From Acidovorax sp. Leaf160 (GTDB lineage Bacteria > Pseudomonadota > Gammaproteobacteria > Burkholderiales > Burkholderiaceae_C): a stretch of 64,000 bases of DNA. The position numbers and the translations under genes are program-made. Shown here piece after piece: positions 1 through 8,312 of this stretch. The stretch lies in contig NZ_LMOV01000006.1 in the NCBI RefSeq assembly GCF_001424265.1, positions 26,038-90,037 on the forward strand, written 5' to 3'. The stretch's first letter is position 1. Every line of letters starts with the position of its first letter. The notes beneath the pieces were generated by a model. It worked only from the letters and a program-made list of their open reading frames with translations. It did not search any database and had not been told where the DNA came from.

Positions 1-747
1 CCGCTGCTGAACGCCACCATGCACCCCAAGGCCGGCGAGAAGGTCGTCGAGCTGGACCCGGCCACCGTGGCCGATGCGAAGCCCGCCGCCAGCGCCGAAG
101 GGTTGCTGGGCGACGAGAAGACGCTGGCTTGGCGCCTGAACAACAGCCGCGTGCTGAGCCTCTTGATCGGCCTGTGCGGCATGGCGTACGTGGCCATGCA
201 CTTCATGAAAGGCGGCAACCTCGACCTGAACATGATCAACTTCTTCATCCTGTTCCTTGGCGTGCTGCTGCTGGGCACGCCGATGAAGTACGTGGAGAAG
301 GTCAACGAGGGCGTGAAGACCATCGGCGGGATCATCCTGCAGTTCCCGTTCTACGCCGGGATCATGGCGATCATGCATGGCTCGGGGCTGGTGGAATCGA
401 TTGCCCATGTCTTCGTGAACATCTCCACCGCCGCCACGCTGCCGCTCTGGGGCCTGGTCAGCTCCTTCGTCATCAACTTCTTCGCGCCCTCGGGCGGCGG
501 CCACTGGGTGCTGCAGGGCCCGTTCATGATCAACGCGGCCACCACGCTCGGCGCCTCGCAGGCGCAGACGGCCATGTCGGTGATGCTGGGCAACGGCTGG
601 AACGATTTGGTGCAGCCGTTCTGGATCCTGCCGGCGCTGGCGCTGTCCAAGCTCAAGCTCAAGGACATCATGGGCTACACGGTGGTGTCGATGCTGCTGG
701 TGGGCGCCATCTACGCCGTGACCATGCTGGTCTGGCCGCTTCTCTGA
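1..747 (+). CDS. atoE: Short-chain fatty acid transporter, AtoE family (5' end outside window)
   Basis: Inner-membrane permease of the AtoE/TIGR00366 family, which in characterised members imports short-chain fatty acids. The frame is already open at base 1, six codons before the first internal ATG at 19, so the gene is cut by the window edge; the visible 248 residues are roughly the C-terminal half of a protein usually near 440 residues. At least five hydrophobic segments are visible. The conserved motif FFAPSGGGHWVLQGPF sits between two of them and is the main basis for the call. It is followed 60 bp later by a muconolactone isomerase-like gene on the same strand, suggesting one catabolic operon. 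The substrate is inferred from family only. Confidence 0.82.
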   Translation, partial: PLLNATMHPKAGEKVVELDPATVADAKPAASAEGLLGDEKTLAWRLNNSRVLSLLIGLCGMAYVAMHFMKGGNLDLNMINFFILFLGVLLLGTPMKYVEKVNEGVKTIGGIILQFPFYAGIMAIMHGSGLVESIAHVFVNISTAATLPLWGLVSSFVINFFAPSGGGHWVLQGPFMINAATTLGASQAQTAMSVMLGNGWNDLVQPFWILPALALSKLKLKDIMGYTVVSMLLVGAIYAVTMLVWPLL

Positions 748-807
748 CCGCGTTCCCGTTTCCATCCTCGCCTTCTTCACCACTTTCTCTTTTCCAAGGA
801 GCAAACC

Positions 808-1092
808 ATGCTGTTCATGGCTGAAATGACCGTCCGCATCCCGTCCACGCTGGCCCCCGAAGTGGCCGACGAGATCAAGCGCAAGGAAAAGGAATATGCG
901 CAGCAACTGCAGCGCAACGGCCAATGGCGCCACCTGTGGCGCGTCGTCGGCGAATACGCCAACGTGAGCATCTTCGACGTGTCCGGCAACGACGAGCTGC
1001 ACACCATCCTGAGCGGTCTGCCGCTGTTCCCGTACATGGAGATCAAGGTGACGCCGCTGGCCAACCACCCGTCGTCCATCGTGCAGGAATGA
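808..1092 (+). CDS. catC: Muconolactone delta-isomerase family protein
   Basis: Small soluble protein (94 residues) resembling muconolactone isomerase, the CatC step of the beta-ketoadipate pathway that moves the ring double bond of muconolactone to give the 3-oxoadipate enol-lactone. The length fits the family (about 90-96 residues). The N-terminal MTVRIPSTL strand, the KRKEKEYAQQLQRNGQW helix and the C-terminal LPLFPYMEIKVTPLANHPS stretch are typical. A strong AAGGAG site lies 7 nt before the ATG. Neither catA nor catB is nearby, so it may isomerise a different lactone in a related ring-cleavage route. It sits between a fatty-acid-type permease and a Bug receptor and is probably co-transcribed with both. 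Confidence 0.8.
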   Translation: MLFMAEMTVRIPSTLAPEVADEIKRKEKEYAQQLQRNGQWRHLWRVVGEYANVSIFDVSGNDELHTILSGLPLFPYMEIKVTPLANHPSSIVQE

Positions 1093-1149
1093 GGCGGCGG
1101 CAGCGCCTCCACCTCATTCACCATCCATCAGAGACCTGAGGAGACAACC

Positions 1150-2136
1150 ATGACCATCGCCCATTTCACATCCCGCCGCGGCCTGCTGGCCGCCGCTGCC
1201 GCCTGCGCCCTGTGGCCCGCGCTTGCAGCCGCCCAGGCTTTCCCCACCAAGCCGATCACCATCATCGTGCCCTTCGCGGCCGGCGGCACCACCGACATCC
1301 TGGCGCGCATCATCGCCCAGGGCCTCACGGCCGAACTGGGCCAGTCGGTGGTGGTGGACAACCGTGCCGGCGCGGGCGGCAACATCGGCGGGCAGGCGGC
1401 GGCGCGCTCTGCGGCCGACGGCTATACGCTCTTCATGGGCACGGTGGGCACGCACGCCATCAACGCGGCGCTCTACAAGAAGATGCCGTTCGATCCGGTC
1501 AAGGACTTCGCGCCGCTGACCCGCGTGGCCAACGTGCCCAACCTGCTCGTCGCCAACCCCGCTCAGCCCTTCAAGACGGTGCAGGAGCTGATCGCCTATG
1601 CCAAGGCCAACCCGGGCAAGATCAATTTCGGCTCCTCGGGCAGCGGCAGCTCCATCCACCTGTCGGGCGAGCTGTTCAAGAGCATGGCCAAGGTGGACAT
1701 GCAGCATGTGCCCTACAAGGGCAGCGCGCCGGCCGTGACCGACCTGCTGGGCAACCAGATCGCGATCATGTTCGACAACATGCCCTCGGCCATCCAGCAC
1801 GTGCGCTCGGGCAAGCTGCGCGCCATCGCCGTCACCACCGCCAAGCGCTCGCCCGAGCTGCCCGACGTGCCGACCATCGCCGAGGCCGGCGTGCCCGGCT
1901 ACGAAGCCACCTCGTGGTTCGGCATGTTCGCGCCCGCCGCCACTCCGGCGCCTGTGGTCGGCCAATTGAACAAGGCCCTGGTGAAGGTGCTGGCACAGCC
2001 CGACATCAAGAAGAAGATCAATGAGCAGGGCGCCGAGACGGCCGGCGAAACGCCCGAGCAGTTCGCCGCGTTCATCCAGCAGGAATCGGTCAAGTGGGGC
2101 AAGGTGGTGCGGGAGTCCGGCGCCAGCGTGGACTGA
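1150..2136 (+). CDS. Bug/TctC-family periplasmic solute-binding protein
   Basis: Periplasmic binding protein of the tripartite tricarboxylate transporter (Bug) family, 328 residues. A Sec signal peptide runs to about residue 26 (RRGLLAAAAACALWPALAAA). The mature part opens with the family signature FPTKPITIIVPFAAGGTTD, followed by DNRAGAGGNIGGQAAA. No TctA/TctB membrane genes are adjacent, which is normal for the expanded Bug families of Comamonadaceae and Bordetella. The start has a GAGGAG-type site just upstream. The gene ends the local plus-strand operon and is followed by a strong terminator. The ligand is unknown; given the neighbours it may be an aromatic acid or its ring-cleavage product. 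Confidence 0.9.
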   Translation: MTIAHFTSRRGLLAAAAACALWPALAAAQAFPTKPITIIVPFAAGGTTDILARIIAQGLTAELGQSVVVDNRAGAGGNIGGQAAARSAADGYTLFMGTVGTHAINAALYKKMPFDPVKDFAPLTRVANVPNLLVANPAQPFKTVQELIAYAKANPGKINFGSSGSGSSIHLSGELFKSMAKVDMQHVPYKGSAPAVTDLLGNQIAIMFDNMPSAIQHVRSGKLRAIAVTTAKRSPELPDVPTIAEAGVPGYEATSWFGMFAPAATPAPVVGQLNKALVKVLAQPDIKKKINEQGAETAGETPEQFAAFIQQESVKWGKVVRESGASVD

Positions 2137-2218
2137 GCGGCTGGGGCTTGCGGATCGCGGATCGCGGATCGCGCGCCGGCGCGCCTGCCCTGGCCGGGCC
2201 TTTCGCCCGCCCCGCTCC

Positions 2219-2277
2219 AAGCAACAAGCCCCGCGGCACCGAGCGCTCTGCTCGCGTTGCCGCGGGGCTTGTTGCTT
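2219..2277 (+). terminator. Strong hairpin with 20-bp perfect arms between convergent genes
   Basis: A perfect 20-nt inverted repeat (arms 2219-2238 and 2258-2277, loop 19 nt). The outer ends are AAGCAACAAG and CTTGTTGCTT, giving T-rich flanks on both strands. It lies between the plus-strand Bug gene and a minus-strand gene that ends at 2317, so it can serve as a bidirectional intrinsic terminator. Confidence 0.8.
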
Positions 2278-2316
2278 TTCAGGGCAGGGGCCCGGCTGGG
2301 CGCCCTGTACCGTCAA

Positions 2317-2724
2317 TCAATACTTGGTGGCCTTGATGTCGGCCTTGGCCTTCTCGTGGTCAGCCTTCGCCTGCTTTTCGCAAGCATTCTTGGCATCGCC
2401 GGACTGGTCGTCGCACTTTTCCTTGGCGACGTCGTACATGCCTTCTGCACGCACTTCGGCCACCTTGCGGGCGTGGGATGCGCTGGGCTTGTACTGCTGT
2501 TCCAGTTCGGCCTTGGCCAGCTTTTCCTTGGCTTCGGCCTGCTTTTCGCACACGTCCTTGGCGTTGTCCTTTAGGGTGTCGCACTGCGCCTTGTCCGACT
2601 TGTAGGTCGCTTCGATCTGGGCCTTGGAGGCCTTGTGCTGATCGCCCGTCATGCCTTGGGCCTGGGCGCCGGCACCCAGGAGAAAGCTGGAAGCGAAGAG
2701 GGCTGCGATGACTTGGGTCTTCAT
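2317..2724 (-). CDS. Hypothetical secreted Lys/Ala-rich protein with cysteine pairs
   Basis: Not recognised as a named family. It is a 135-residue protein with a clear Sec signal peptide (MKTQVIAALFASSFLLGAGAQAQ), followed by a helical, Lys/Ala/Glu-rich mature part with regularly spaced cysteines (AQCDTLKDNAKDVCEKQAEAK and later EKCDDQSGDAKNACEKQAKA). The duplicated C-x8/9-C-E-K-Q-A pattern suggests two disulfide-pinned helical hairpins, probably arising by internal duplication. The start at 2724 is chosen because the signal peptide begins there; an upstream in-frame ATG would add 17 non-signal residues. It is the last minus-strand gene before a terminator. Function unknown; periplasmic location inferred. 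Confidence 0.7.
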   Translation of the reverse strand: MKTQVIAALFASSFLLGAGAQAQGMTGDQHKASKAQIEATYKSDKAQCDTLKDNAKDVCEKQAEAKEKLAKAELEQQYKPSASHARKVAEVRAEGMYDVAKEKCDDQSGDAKNACEKQAKADHEKAKADIKATKY

Positions 2725-2789
2725 GGGAACGTCCTTGGATGAAATGGAGACAGTGCACTGTCGCTTTCCCCGCACCGTGGCACTGTAGG

Positions 2790-3252
2790 CGGGCGGCAGA
2801 CATGGCTGTCGGCCGCAGCCTGCGAAATGCCCAAGTGCTTCTGCAGCCCTTCGCGTCGCCGCTCTCTATGGCTTCGCGAACCGATAGCGCCTGCACGGCT
2901 TGCCCTCGGCGCGGTTCGCACCACACGATATCGAAGCCGACACCCAGGGCGATCTGGCCCTCGTGGAACGCCGTATCGCCCGCACCGAGGACGACAGGGC
3001 GGGCAGCGGGCGCGAAGCAGGCTACGAAGCGCTCGGCGTCGCAGTGCGGAGCGGTGCACTGCGGCGCCTGGCGCAGAAGCGCACCGCCGACGGTCAGAAG
3101 CCGTGTGCGCTCCACACAGCGCCGCCGGGCGCAGGGTTCGAGCAGCTCGGGCAGCCTGTGCGCGCCACGGTCACCAGCCAGGCGGGAGTGCCAGCCTGCA
3201 GCCATTCGTTCGCCGTGCGGAGTACCAGGCTGTCGAGATCAGTGGACTCCAC
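2790..3252 (-). pseudogene. Broken xdhC-like molybdenum-hydroxylase maturation gene
   Basis: XdhC-family proteins insert sulfurated molybdenum cofactor into xanthine-dehydrogenase-type enzymes. Fragments are visible in different minus-strand frames. From GTG 3252 to a stop at 3094 the text begins VESTDLDSLVLRTANEWLQA and continues to AWLVTVART, the XdhC N-terminus. In the second frame around 2906-2995 there is VVLGAGDTAFHEGQIALGVG followed by FDIVWCEPRR, the Rossmann GAG motif region. In a third frame (about 2820-2891) lies GAIGSRSHRERRREGLQKHL, the conserved C-terminal block. The cysteine/serine region between them is shortened. The start lies 2 nt after the nicB1 stop, so the intact ancestor was the next gene of that operon. 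Confidence 0.72.
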
Positions 3253-3254
3253 CG

Positions 3255-5546
3255 TCAGCCGTGGAGTACGGCGCGCACGGCTTCCGGTGTGAACGGGGCC
3301 TGGTAGAAGCGCCGACCTGTGGCGTCAAACAGCGCGTTGGCCAGCGCAGCGGGGCCCGGCACCGACGCGGATTCGCCGGCACCCATGGGCGGCTCGTCCT
3401 GGCGCGGCATCAGCACGACTTCGATGGGCGGTACGTCGCGAAAGCCGAGGATGGGATAGCCGCCCCATTCGCGGCTGGCCACACCTTGGTCGTCGAAGGC
3501 GACGCGTTCCAGCAGGCTGCGGCTCAGGGTCTGGATGACGTTGCCGTGGATCTGGTGGCGCACGCCGTCGGGGTTGACCATCATGCCCGTGTCCTGGCCG
3601 ACGACGATGCGCCCCACGGCGATGCGGCCGCTCGCCGGATCGACCTCGATATCGACGACCCACGCGGCCCAGGCCGCGCCGAAGCCGGGAAAGCGGCTGT
3701 GCACATAGCGCGCATAGGCCACGCCGCGCCCGTGCAGCAGGCCATGGGCGCCGGGCCGGCCCCGGCTGCCCGGCTGCCCGCGCTGCCAGCCGGCATGGCG
3801 GGCCGTGGCGTCGATCAGCGCGATGGCGCGCGGGTCGTCCAGGTGGCGGATGCGGTAGTCCACCGGGTCGGCACCGGCCGCCTGAGCCAGCTCGTCAATC
3901 ATGCAATCGTGGGCGAAGGAATTGGGCAGGGCGGACACGCCGCGCAGCCACGAGGAGCGCACCAGCGGCGCCATGTCGTGGCAGGCGATGCGGCGGCGCG
4001 CGTAGCGGTAGGGTGGCACGGCGGTGCGGTCGCCCATCTCCAGCGTGCGCGGTTGGCCCGGCACGCGGCCGGTGAGCAGCAGGGCCAGCAGGGGCGCGTC
4101 GTTGGAGGGATAGCGCACGGCGAAGTCATAGGCCTGCAGGCTGCCATCGTGGCCGATGGCCGCGCGCACGTCCATCAGCTGGCCCGTGCCCTTGGGCTCC
4201 CACTGGTGTTCCTGCTCGCGCGTGAGCTGCACGCGCACCGGCGCGCCCACGGCCATGGCGAGCAGGGCGGCGTCGGCGCACACGTCGTCGGCGCAGTTGC
4301 GGCCGTAGCAACCCGCGGCCTCCAGGCGCACGATGTCGATACAGTCCTCGCCCAGCCGCAGCAGCCGGTCCAGGTCGGTGCGCAGCATGTGCGGGTTCTG
4401 CGTGCCGGACCACACGGTGAGCCGCACGCCATCAAAGTCGGCCACCGCGCAGGAGGGGCCGATGGAGGCATGCATCTGGTAGGGCCAGACGTAGCTGCGC
4501 TGCAGCACCACGGCGGTGTGGGCGCCAGCGAAGGCGGCGTCCACGTCGCCCTCGTCCACCAGCGCGCGGCGCCGCGCGGGGTTCGCGCGGATCGCGCCGG
4601 CCACGTCGCGCAGATCGGGCGCGGGCGGTACGGGCCGCCATTGCACGCGTAGCGCGCGCAGGGCGGCGATGGCCTGTTCTTCGCGGTCGGCCACCACGCC
4701 GACGAAGTCGCCCTCGGTGACCACCTGCACGTTGCCCGGCAGGTGGGCAACGGAGGCATGGTCCACCGCGACGAGGCAGTGGCCGATGAAATCGCCGCCG
4801 TCGCGGCCCGGGTGCGGCGGGCGCACGACGCGGCCGTGGCGCATGCCGGGCACGCGGACGTCATGCACGAAGCTCAGCTCGCCGGTGGCCTTGGCGGGAA
4901 TGTCCACGCGCGCAGCCCCCCGGCCCACCAGCCGGTATTCGCTCGCGGGCTTGAGCTTCACCGGCTGCTCGGGCGGCGCCAGCGGCAGGTGCAGGCGCTG
5001 TCCCTGGAGCCCCTGCAATAGTTGGCCGTAAGGGAGCGTGCGCGCATCGCTGCCATCCGTGAAACGCACGAGGCCATCGCGTGCGTGCAGGCTCCCGGCA
5101 TCCACGCCCCATTGCGCGGCGGCGAGCGCCAGCAGCTGCTCGCGTGCCTGGGCGGCCGCGCGGCGCAGCGGCACGGCGGAAATCTGGATGCTCGCGCTGG
5201 CGATGGTCGGCCCCTGGTTGGGCGATGCGGCCGTGTGGCCCAGCACCATCTCTAGGCGGGCGAGAGGCACTTCCAGTTCTTCCGCCACGATCTGCGCGAG
5301 CGCGGTGCGGATGCCCGTGCCCAGGTCCACGTGGCCGTTGAAGGCCAGGGCGCGCCAGCCCGCTTCCGCGTCCGGGTCTGCCAGCACGGCCACAAAGATC
5401 TCCGGCGTGGCCTGGACGTAGTCGGTGCCCGAGCCCGGCTGCCCCGGTGCCGGTTTCGGAGGCGCCACGGGCTGGCGCACGACCAGCAGGGTGTCGGGGC
5501 GATCCAGCAGCGGGGCGTGCAGGTCGTGGGGCTGGAGCAGGGTCAT
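3255..5546 (-). CDS. nicB: Nicotinate dehydrogenase, molybdopterin-binding catalytic subunit
   Basis: Molybdenum hydroxylase large subunit (763 residues) of the isoquinoline-1-oxidoreductase/NicB type, which hydroxylates nicotinate at C6 using water. The N-terminal part carries FNGHVDLGTGIRTALAQIVA; the hammerhead-like part starts near GRGAARVDIPAKATGELSFV; the C-terminal part holds VVGQDTGMMVNPDGVRHQIH and PMGAGESASVPGPAALANAL. In the last motif the glutamate (about E725) is the expected catalytic base. It carries no cytochrome domain, unlike the large NicB known from Pseudomonas; the cytochrome part is encoded separately at 11151-14093. It lies 55 bp behind nicF in the minus-strand nic operon and is followed by an xdhC remnant. 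The nicotinate assignment rests on the surrounding nic genes. Confidence 0.85.
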   Translation of the reverse strand: MTLLQPHDLHAPLLDRPDTLLVVRQPVAPPKPAPGQPGSGTDYVQATPEIFVAVLADPDAEAGWRALAFNGHVDLGTGIRTALAQIVAEELEVPLARLEMVLGHTAASPNQGPTIASASIQISAVPLRRAAAQAREQLLALAAAQWGVDAGSLHARDGLVRFTDGSDARTLPYGQLLQGLQGQRLHLPLAPPEQPVKLKPASEYRLVGRGAARVDIPAKATGELSFVHDVRVPGMRHGRVVRPPHPGRDGGDFIGHCLVAVDHASVAHLPGNVQVVTEGDFVGVVADREEQAIAALRALRVQWRPVPPAPDLRDVAGAIRANPARRRALVDEGDVDAAFAGAHTAVVLQRSYVWPYQMHASIGPSCAVADFDGVRLTVWSGTQNPHMLRTDLDRLLRLGEDCIDIVRLEAAGCYGRNCADDVCADAALLAMAVGAPVRVQLTREQEHQWEPKGTGQLMDVRAAIGHDGSLQAYDFAVRYPSNDAPLLALLLTGRVPGQPRTLEMGDRTAVPPYRYARRRIACHDMAPLVRSSWLRGVSALPNSFAHDCMIDELAQAAGADPVDYRIRHLDDPRAIALIDATARHAGWQRGQPGSRGRPGAHGLLHGRGVAYARYVHSRFPGFGAAWAAWVVDIEVDPASGRIAVGRIVVGQDTGMMVNPDGVRHQIHGNVIQTLSRSLLERVAFDDQGVASREWGGYPILGFRDVPPIEVVLMPRQDEPPMGAGESASVPGPAALANALFDATGRRFYQAPFTPEAVRAVLHG

Positions 5547-5601
5547 GGAGCGGCGTTCCTCACTGGCACGCGATCATGCATGCCCGGCATGGCGGAAAGT
5601 G

Positions 5602-6324
5602 TCAGCGCGCGAGCGCGTCGGTGGCGGCCAGGGCCTGGTCGAGGGGCATCACGGCCGCGTACTTCTGCGCCATGTCGAACAGGTTGGCCTCGTGCGGGCC
5701 CAGGGCGCGGTCGCCGCAGCAGTCGGCCACCACCAGCGGGCGGAAGCCCGACTGCATGGCATCGACCACGCTGGCGCGCACGCAGCCGCTGGTCACGCAA
5801 CCGGCCACCAGCAGCGTCTGCACGCCGCGCTGGGCCAGCCAGGGCGAGAGCATGGTGCCGAAGAAAGCCGAAGGCGTGCTCTTGCGCACCACGTATTCGC
5901 CCGGGGCAGGGGCCAGCTCGGGAACGATGGCGCTGGCGGGGCTGTCCTCCTTCAGCGTCAGCATGCCGGGCACCTTCAGGCAGAAGATGTTGCTGTCCGC
6001 GTCGTCGTCGGAGAAAACGATGCGGCTGTGCGCCACGGGCCAGCCGTGCTCGCGCGCATGGGCCAGCAGGCCGCGCGTGCGGGCGATCGCCTCGGGAATG
6101 TTGCCGCCGCCGAACACGGCCGGGTCGGCGAAGCCGTTGACGAAGTCGATGATCAGCAGCCCGAAGGGCGCCTTGAGCGGCAGCGGCGTGCCGAAGCCCT
6201 GGCGGGCGTAGGCGGAGATATCGCCCTGCACGGCCCCGGCGGGGATGTGCTGGGCTCCGGCGGTGGTGCTGGTGGTGCTGGTGGTGCTGGTGGTGCTGGT
6301 GGTGCTGGTGGTGGGATTCGTCAT
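5602..6324 (-). CDS. nicF: Maleamate amidohydrolase NicF
   Basis: Isochorismatase-fold cysteine hydrolase (240 residues) that converts maleamate to maleate and ammonia in the nicotinate pathway. The likely triad is D60 (FGLLIIDFVNGF), K148 (VVRKSTPSAFFG) and C181 (GCVTSGCVRASVVDAM). The start is set by a 4-nt ATGA overlap with the nicX stop (6321-6324), indicating translational coupling. Residues 5-21 are a Thr/Ser run encoded by a 9-bp tandem repeat at 6262-6313, which is unusual for the family and lies before the folded domain. Fourth gene of the minus-strand nicE-D-X-F-B1 operon. Confidence 0.9.
   Translation of the reverse strand: MTNPTTSTTSTTSTTSTTSTTAGAQHIPAGAVQGDISAYARQGFGTPLPLKAPFGLLIIDFVNGFADPAVFGGGNIPEAIARTRGLLAHAREHGWPVAHSRIVFSDDDADSNIFCLKVPGMLTLKEDSPASAIVPELAPAPGEYVVRKSTPSAFFGTMLSPWLAQRGVQTLLVAGCVTSGCVRASVVDAMQSGFRPLVVADCCGDRALGPHEANLFDMAQKYAAVMPLDQALAATDALAR
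6262..6313 (-). repeat. 9-bp tandem repeat inside the nicF coding sequence
   Basis: Five exact copies of GGTGGTGCT (plus-strand reading, 6262-6306) followed by a partial sixth. The unit is three codons, so copy-number change alters only the length of a Thr-Thr-Ser tract at the NicF N-terminus and does not shift the frame. Confidence 0.95.
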
Positions 6325-7406
6325 GCGGTGTCCTTGCCTTGCGGCGATCTTTTGGCGGCGCGCGCCAGCCCTGCTTCGTCCTGCACCACGCCTTCGATCA
6401 ACACGGGTGTGCCGTCCAGCGCCACCGTGCAGTGGCGCATGGGAATGTCGATGTGGCAGGCGGTGGTGCGGCTGCCGCCGGCCTCGTTGTTGGGCCCCAT
6501 GGACCAGAGGAAGTTGCCCTCGAAGGCGCGCGCGTCCATGCCGATGTGGGTTTCCTTGTTGTAGTGCGCCAGCATCGACCAGTGGGCGCGCGGCTGCAGG
6601 CCCCATCCCACGTGCGAGACGGCATAGGCCTCCGGGTCCTCGTAGGAGGCCATGTACTCCTTGAGAATCTCGGCCTGCAGGCCGCCGCTGATGCGCGTCA
6701 CGTAGCCCCGCTCGATCGTGAGCTCGATGGGATCGGTCACGTAGTCCTTCATGGGCAGCAGGATGTCGCCGCGGTCCAGCACCACGCGGCCGTAACTTCC
6801 GCCTTCATCGGGCCAGGTCAGCACGAAGCCGCTCGGCCAGTGGTCCCAACGGCCAGGCTCGTCCACGAAGCCGTATTCGCAGATGGCGGGGAACTCGCCC
6901 AAGGCACAGCGCAGGTCGGTGCCGGCTGCGGAGGTGATGTGCATCTGCTTGGCCGCCTCGATGCGCTTCGATGCGGCCCGCACGCGCGCGCGGTCGGCCT
7001 CGGTGGGCACCAGGCGGCACAGCACCTCGGGCGGCTCCACGGCCAGCAGGATCTTGGTGCCGGTCTGCAGGATCTCGTGCTGTTCGGGCGAGAACAGCAG
7101 GGTCATGAGATCGAGCACCAGGTCGCTGGCCTTGAGCGCGGCGATGGCGGCGGGGTTGCCGGTCAACGGCGTGGTGCCCAGGTAGGCCAGGGAATCGCGG
7201 CTGAGCGATTTCTCGGCGTTGACGGGCGGAAGGTCCAGCCGGTTGACGCGCGCGCCCAAGTCGCTGGAAGCCGCGATCGCGCAGCGCAGCGTCTGCGGAT
7301 GCGTGTCGGCACCGGTGAGCACGGTGACCGTCTGGCCCGGCTCGAGCCGGGACAGCGTGAGCACCTGCTTCCAGGCGTGGATCAGATCGTTGTCGCTGAC
7401 GGACAT
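6321..7406 (-). CDS. nicX: 2,5-dihydroxypyridine 5,6-dioxygenase NicX
   Basis: Non-haem iron extradiol-type dioxygenase (361 residues) that opens the ring of 2,5-dihydroxypyridine to N-formylmaleamate. The iron ligands known for the Pseudomonas enzyme (His265, His318, Asp320) are present at exactly the same numbers here: H265 in AVSHVGWGLQPRAHW, and H318/D320 in TTACHIDIPMRHC. The length also matches the family, so the start at 7406 is well supported. It overlaps nicF by 4 nt and lies 50 bp behind nicD in the minus-strand operon. Cytoplasmic enzyme. Confidence 0.95.
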   Translation of the reverse strand: MSVSDNDLIHAWKQVLTLSRLEPGQTVTVLTGADTHPQTLRCAIAASSDLGARVNRLDLPPVNAEKSLSRDSLAYLGTTPLTGNPAAIAALKASDLVLDLMTLLFSPEQHEILQTGTKILLAVEPPEVLCRLVPTEADRARVRAASKRIEAAKQMHITSAAGTDLRCALGEFPAICEYGFVDEPGRWDHWPSGFVLTWPDEGGSYGRVVLDRGDILLPMKDYVTDPIELTIERGYVTRISGGLQAEILKEYMASYEDPEAYAVSHVGWGLQPRAHWSMLAHYNKETHIGMDARAFEGNFLWSMGPNNEAGGSRTTACHIDIPMRHCTVALDGTPVLIEGVVQDEAGLARAAKRSPQGKDTA

Positions 7407-7456
7407 GCGGGGCTCCTTGGCGGTGTGGTGGCGGGGAAGTGGCGGCAGGCGGGCAT

Positions 7457-8302
7457 TCAGTCGACCTTGGCGCCGAGGAAGTCACCGAGCGCTTCGTAGA
7501 ACCCGGCCTCGTTGTCCCAGGGGATCATGTGACCGGCGCCGGGCACGCGCACGTGCTGTGTCTGGGGCGCGAGGCCCTGCCACTCGGCCACGTCCGCGTC
7601 GCGCACCACGTCCCCGCGCTCGGCGGTGACGAGCAGCAGCGGCTGTGCGATGTGCGGCAGGTCGGCGTGGATGTCGTCGCGGCCGAAATCCTCGAAGCTC
7701 TGCACGATGGCAGGTTCATGGCAGGTGTGCAGCCATTGCGCGCGCAGCTGGCGCTGCTCCTCCGTCCAGGTGGGGCAGAAGGCGCGCATGGCCTCGGCAT
7801 CCATGCCCTGCGTGGCCTGGCGGATCGAATCCACGTACCAGGGCAGGGCGGCGGGGTAGGCGCGGCGACCGGGGCCGGAGACGGGTGGATCCAAGACGAC
7901 CAGGCGCGTGAGCCCGGCCGGCTGGCCACGGGCCGCCCGCACGGCGATGCGCCCGCCCATGGAGTGGCCGATCAGGGCCCAGCGCTGCAGCCCGAGGGCC
8001 TGCGCCAGCGCGACCACGTCGGCGGCCTGGGCGTCGAGCCCATAGTTCAGCCCGGGGCCGGACGACGACAGCCCGCGGCCCCGCACGTCCAGCACGTAGG
8101 TGTCGAACTGGCGGCCCAGGTGCTCCGCGACGAAGCCCCAGGTCACGGCCGGGCTGGTGATGCCGGGGATCAGGATGACGGCATCGCGCCCTGCGCGCTC
8201 GCCTTCGGCGCCGCCGTAGCGAAGGTAGTGCTGGCGGATGCCGTTGGCATGGACGTGGCCGCCGTAGCGGAAGTTGCTCGGGGTGCTGGCGTGGTCGCTC
8301 AT
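7457..8302 (-). CDS. nicD: N-formylmaleamate deformylase NicD
   Basis: Alpha/beta-hydrolase (281 residues) that removes the formyl group of N-formylmaleamate to give maleamate and formate. The nucleophile elbow is IGHSMGG with S114; D138 (VVLDPP) and H258 (PGAGHMIPWDN) complete the triad, and the oxyanion-hole region is LIPGITSP near residue 45. The length and the N-terminal start MSDHASTPSNFRYGGHVHAN fit the family. It is separated from nicE by 10 bp and from nicX by 50 bp. Third step after ring opening is not needed here; this enzyme directly follows NicX in the pathway. Confidence 0.92.
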   Translation of the reverse strand: MSDHASTPSNFRYGGHVHANGIRQHYLRYGGAEGERAGRDAVILIPGITSPAVTWGFVAEHLGRQFDTYVLDVRGRGLSSSGPGLNYGLDAQAADVVALAQALGLQRWALIGHSMGGRIAVRAARGQPAGLTRLVVLDPPVSGPGRRAYPAALPWYVDSIRQATQGMDAEAMRAFCPTWTEEQRQLRAQWLHTCHEPAIVQSFEDFGRDDIHADLPHIAQPLLLVTAERGDVVRDADVAEWQGLAPQTQHVRVPGAGHMIPWDNEAGFYEALGDFLGAKVD

Positions 8303-8312
8303 GCAATGCTCC

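Noticed and set aside
2147..2173. Short direct repeats of CGGATCG downstream of the first Bug gene
   Set aside because: Only three units in a GC-rich gap with no further structure; probably slippage without function.
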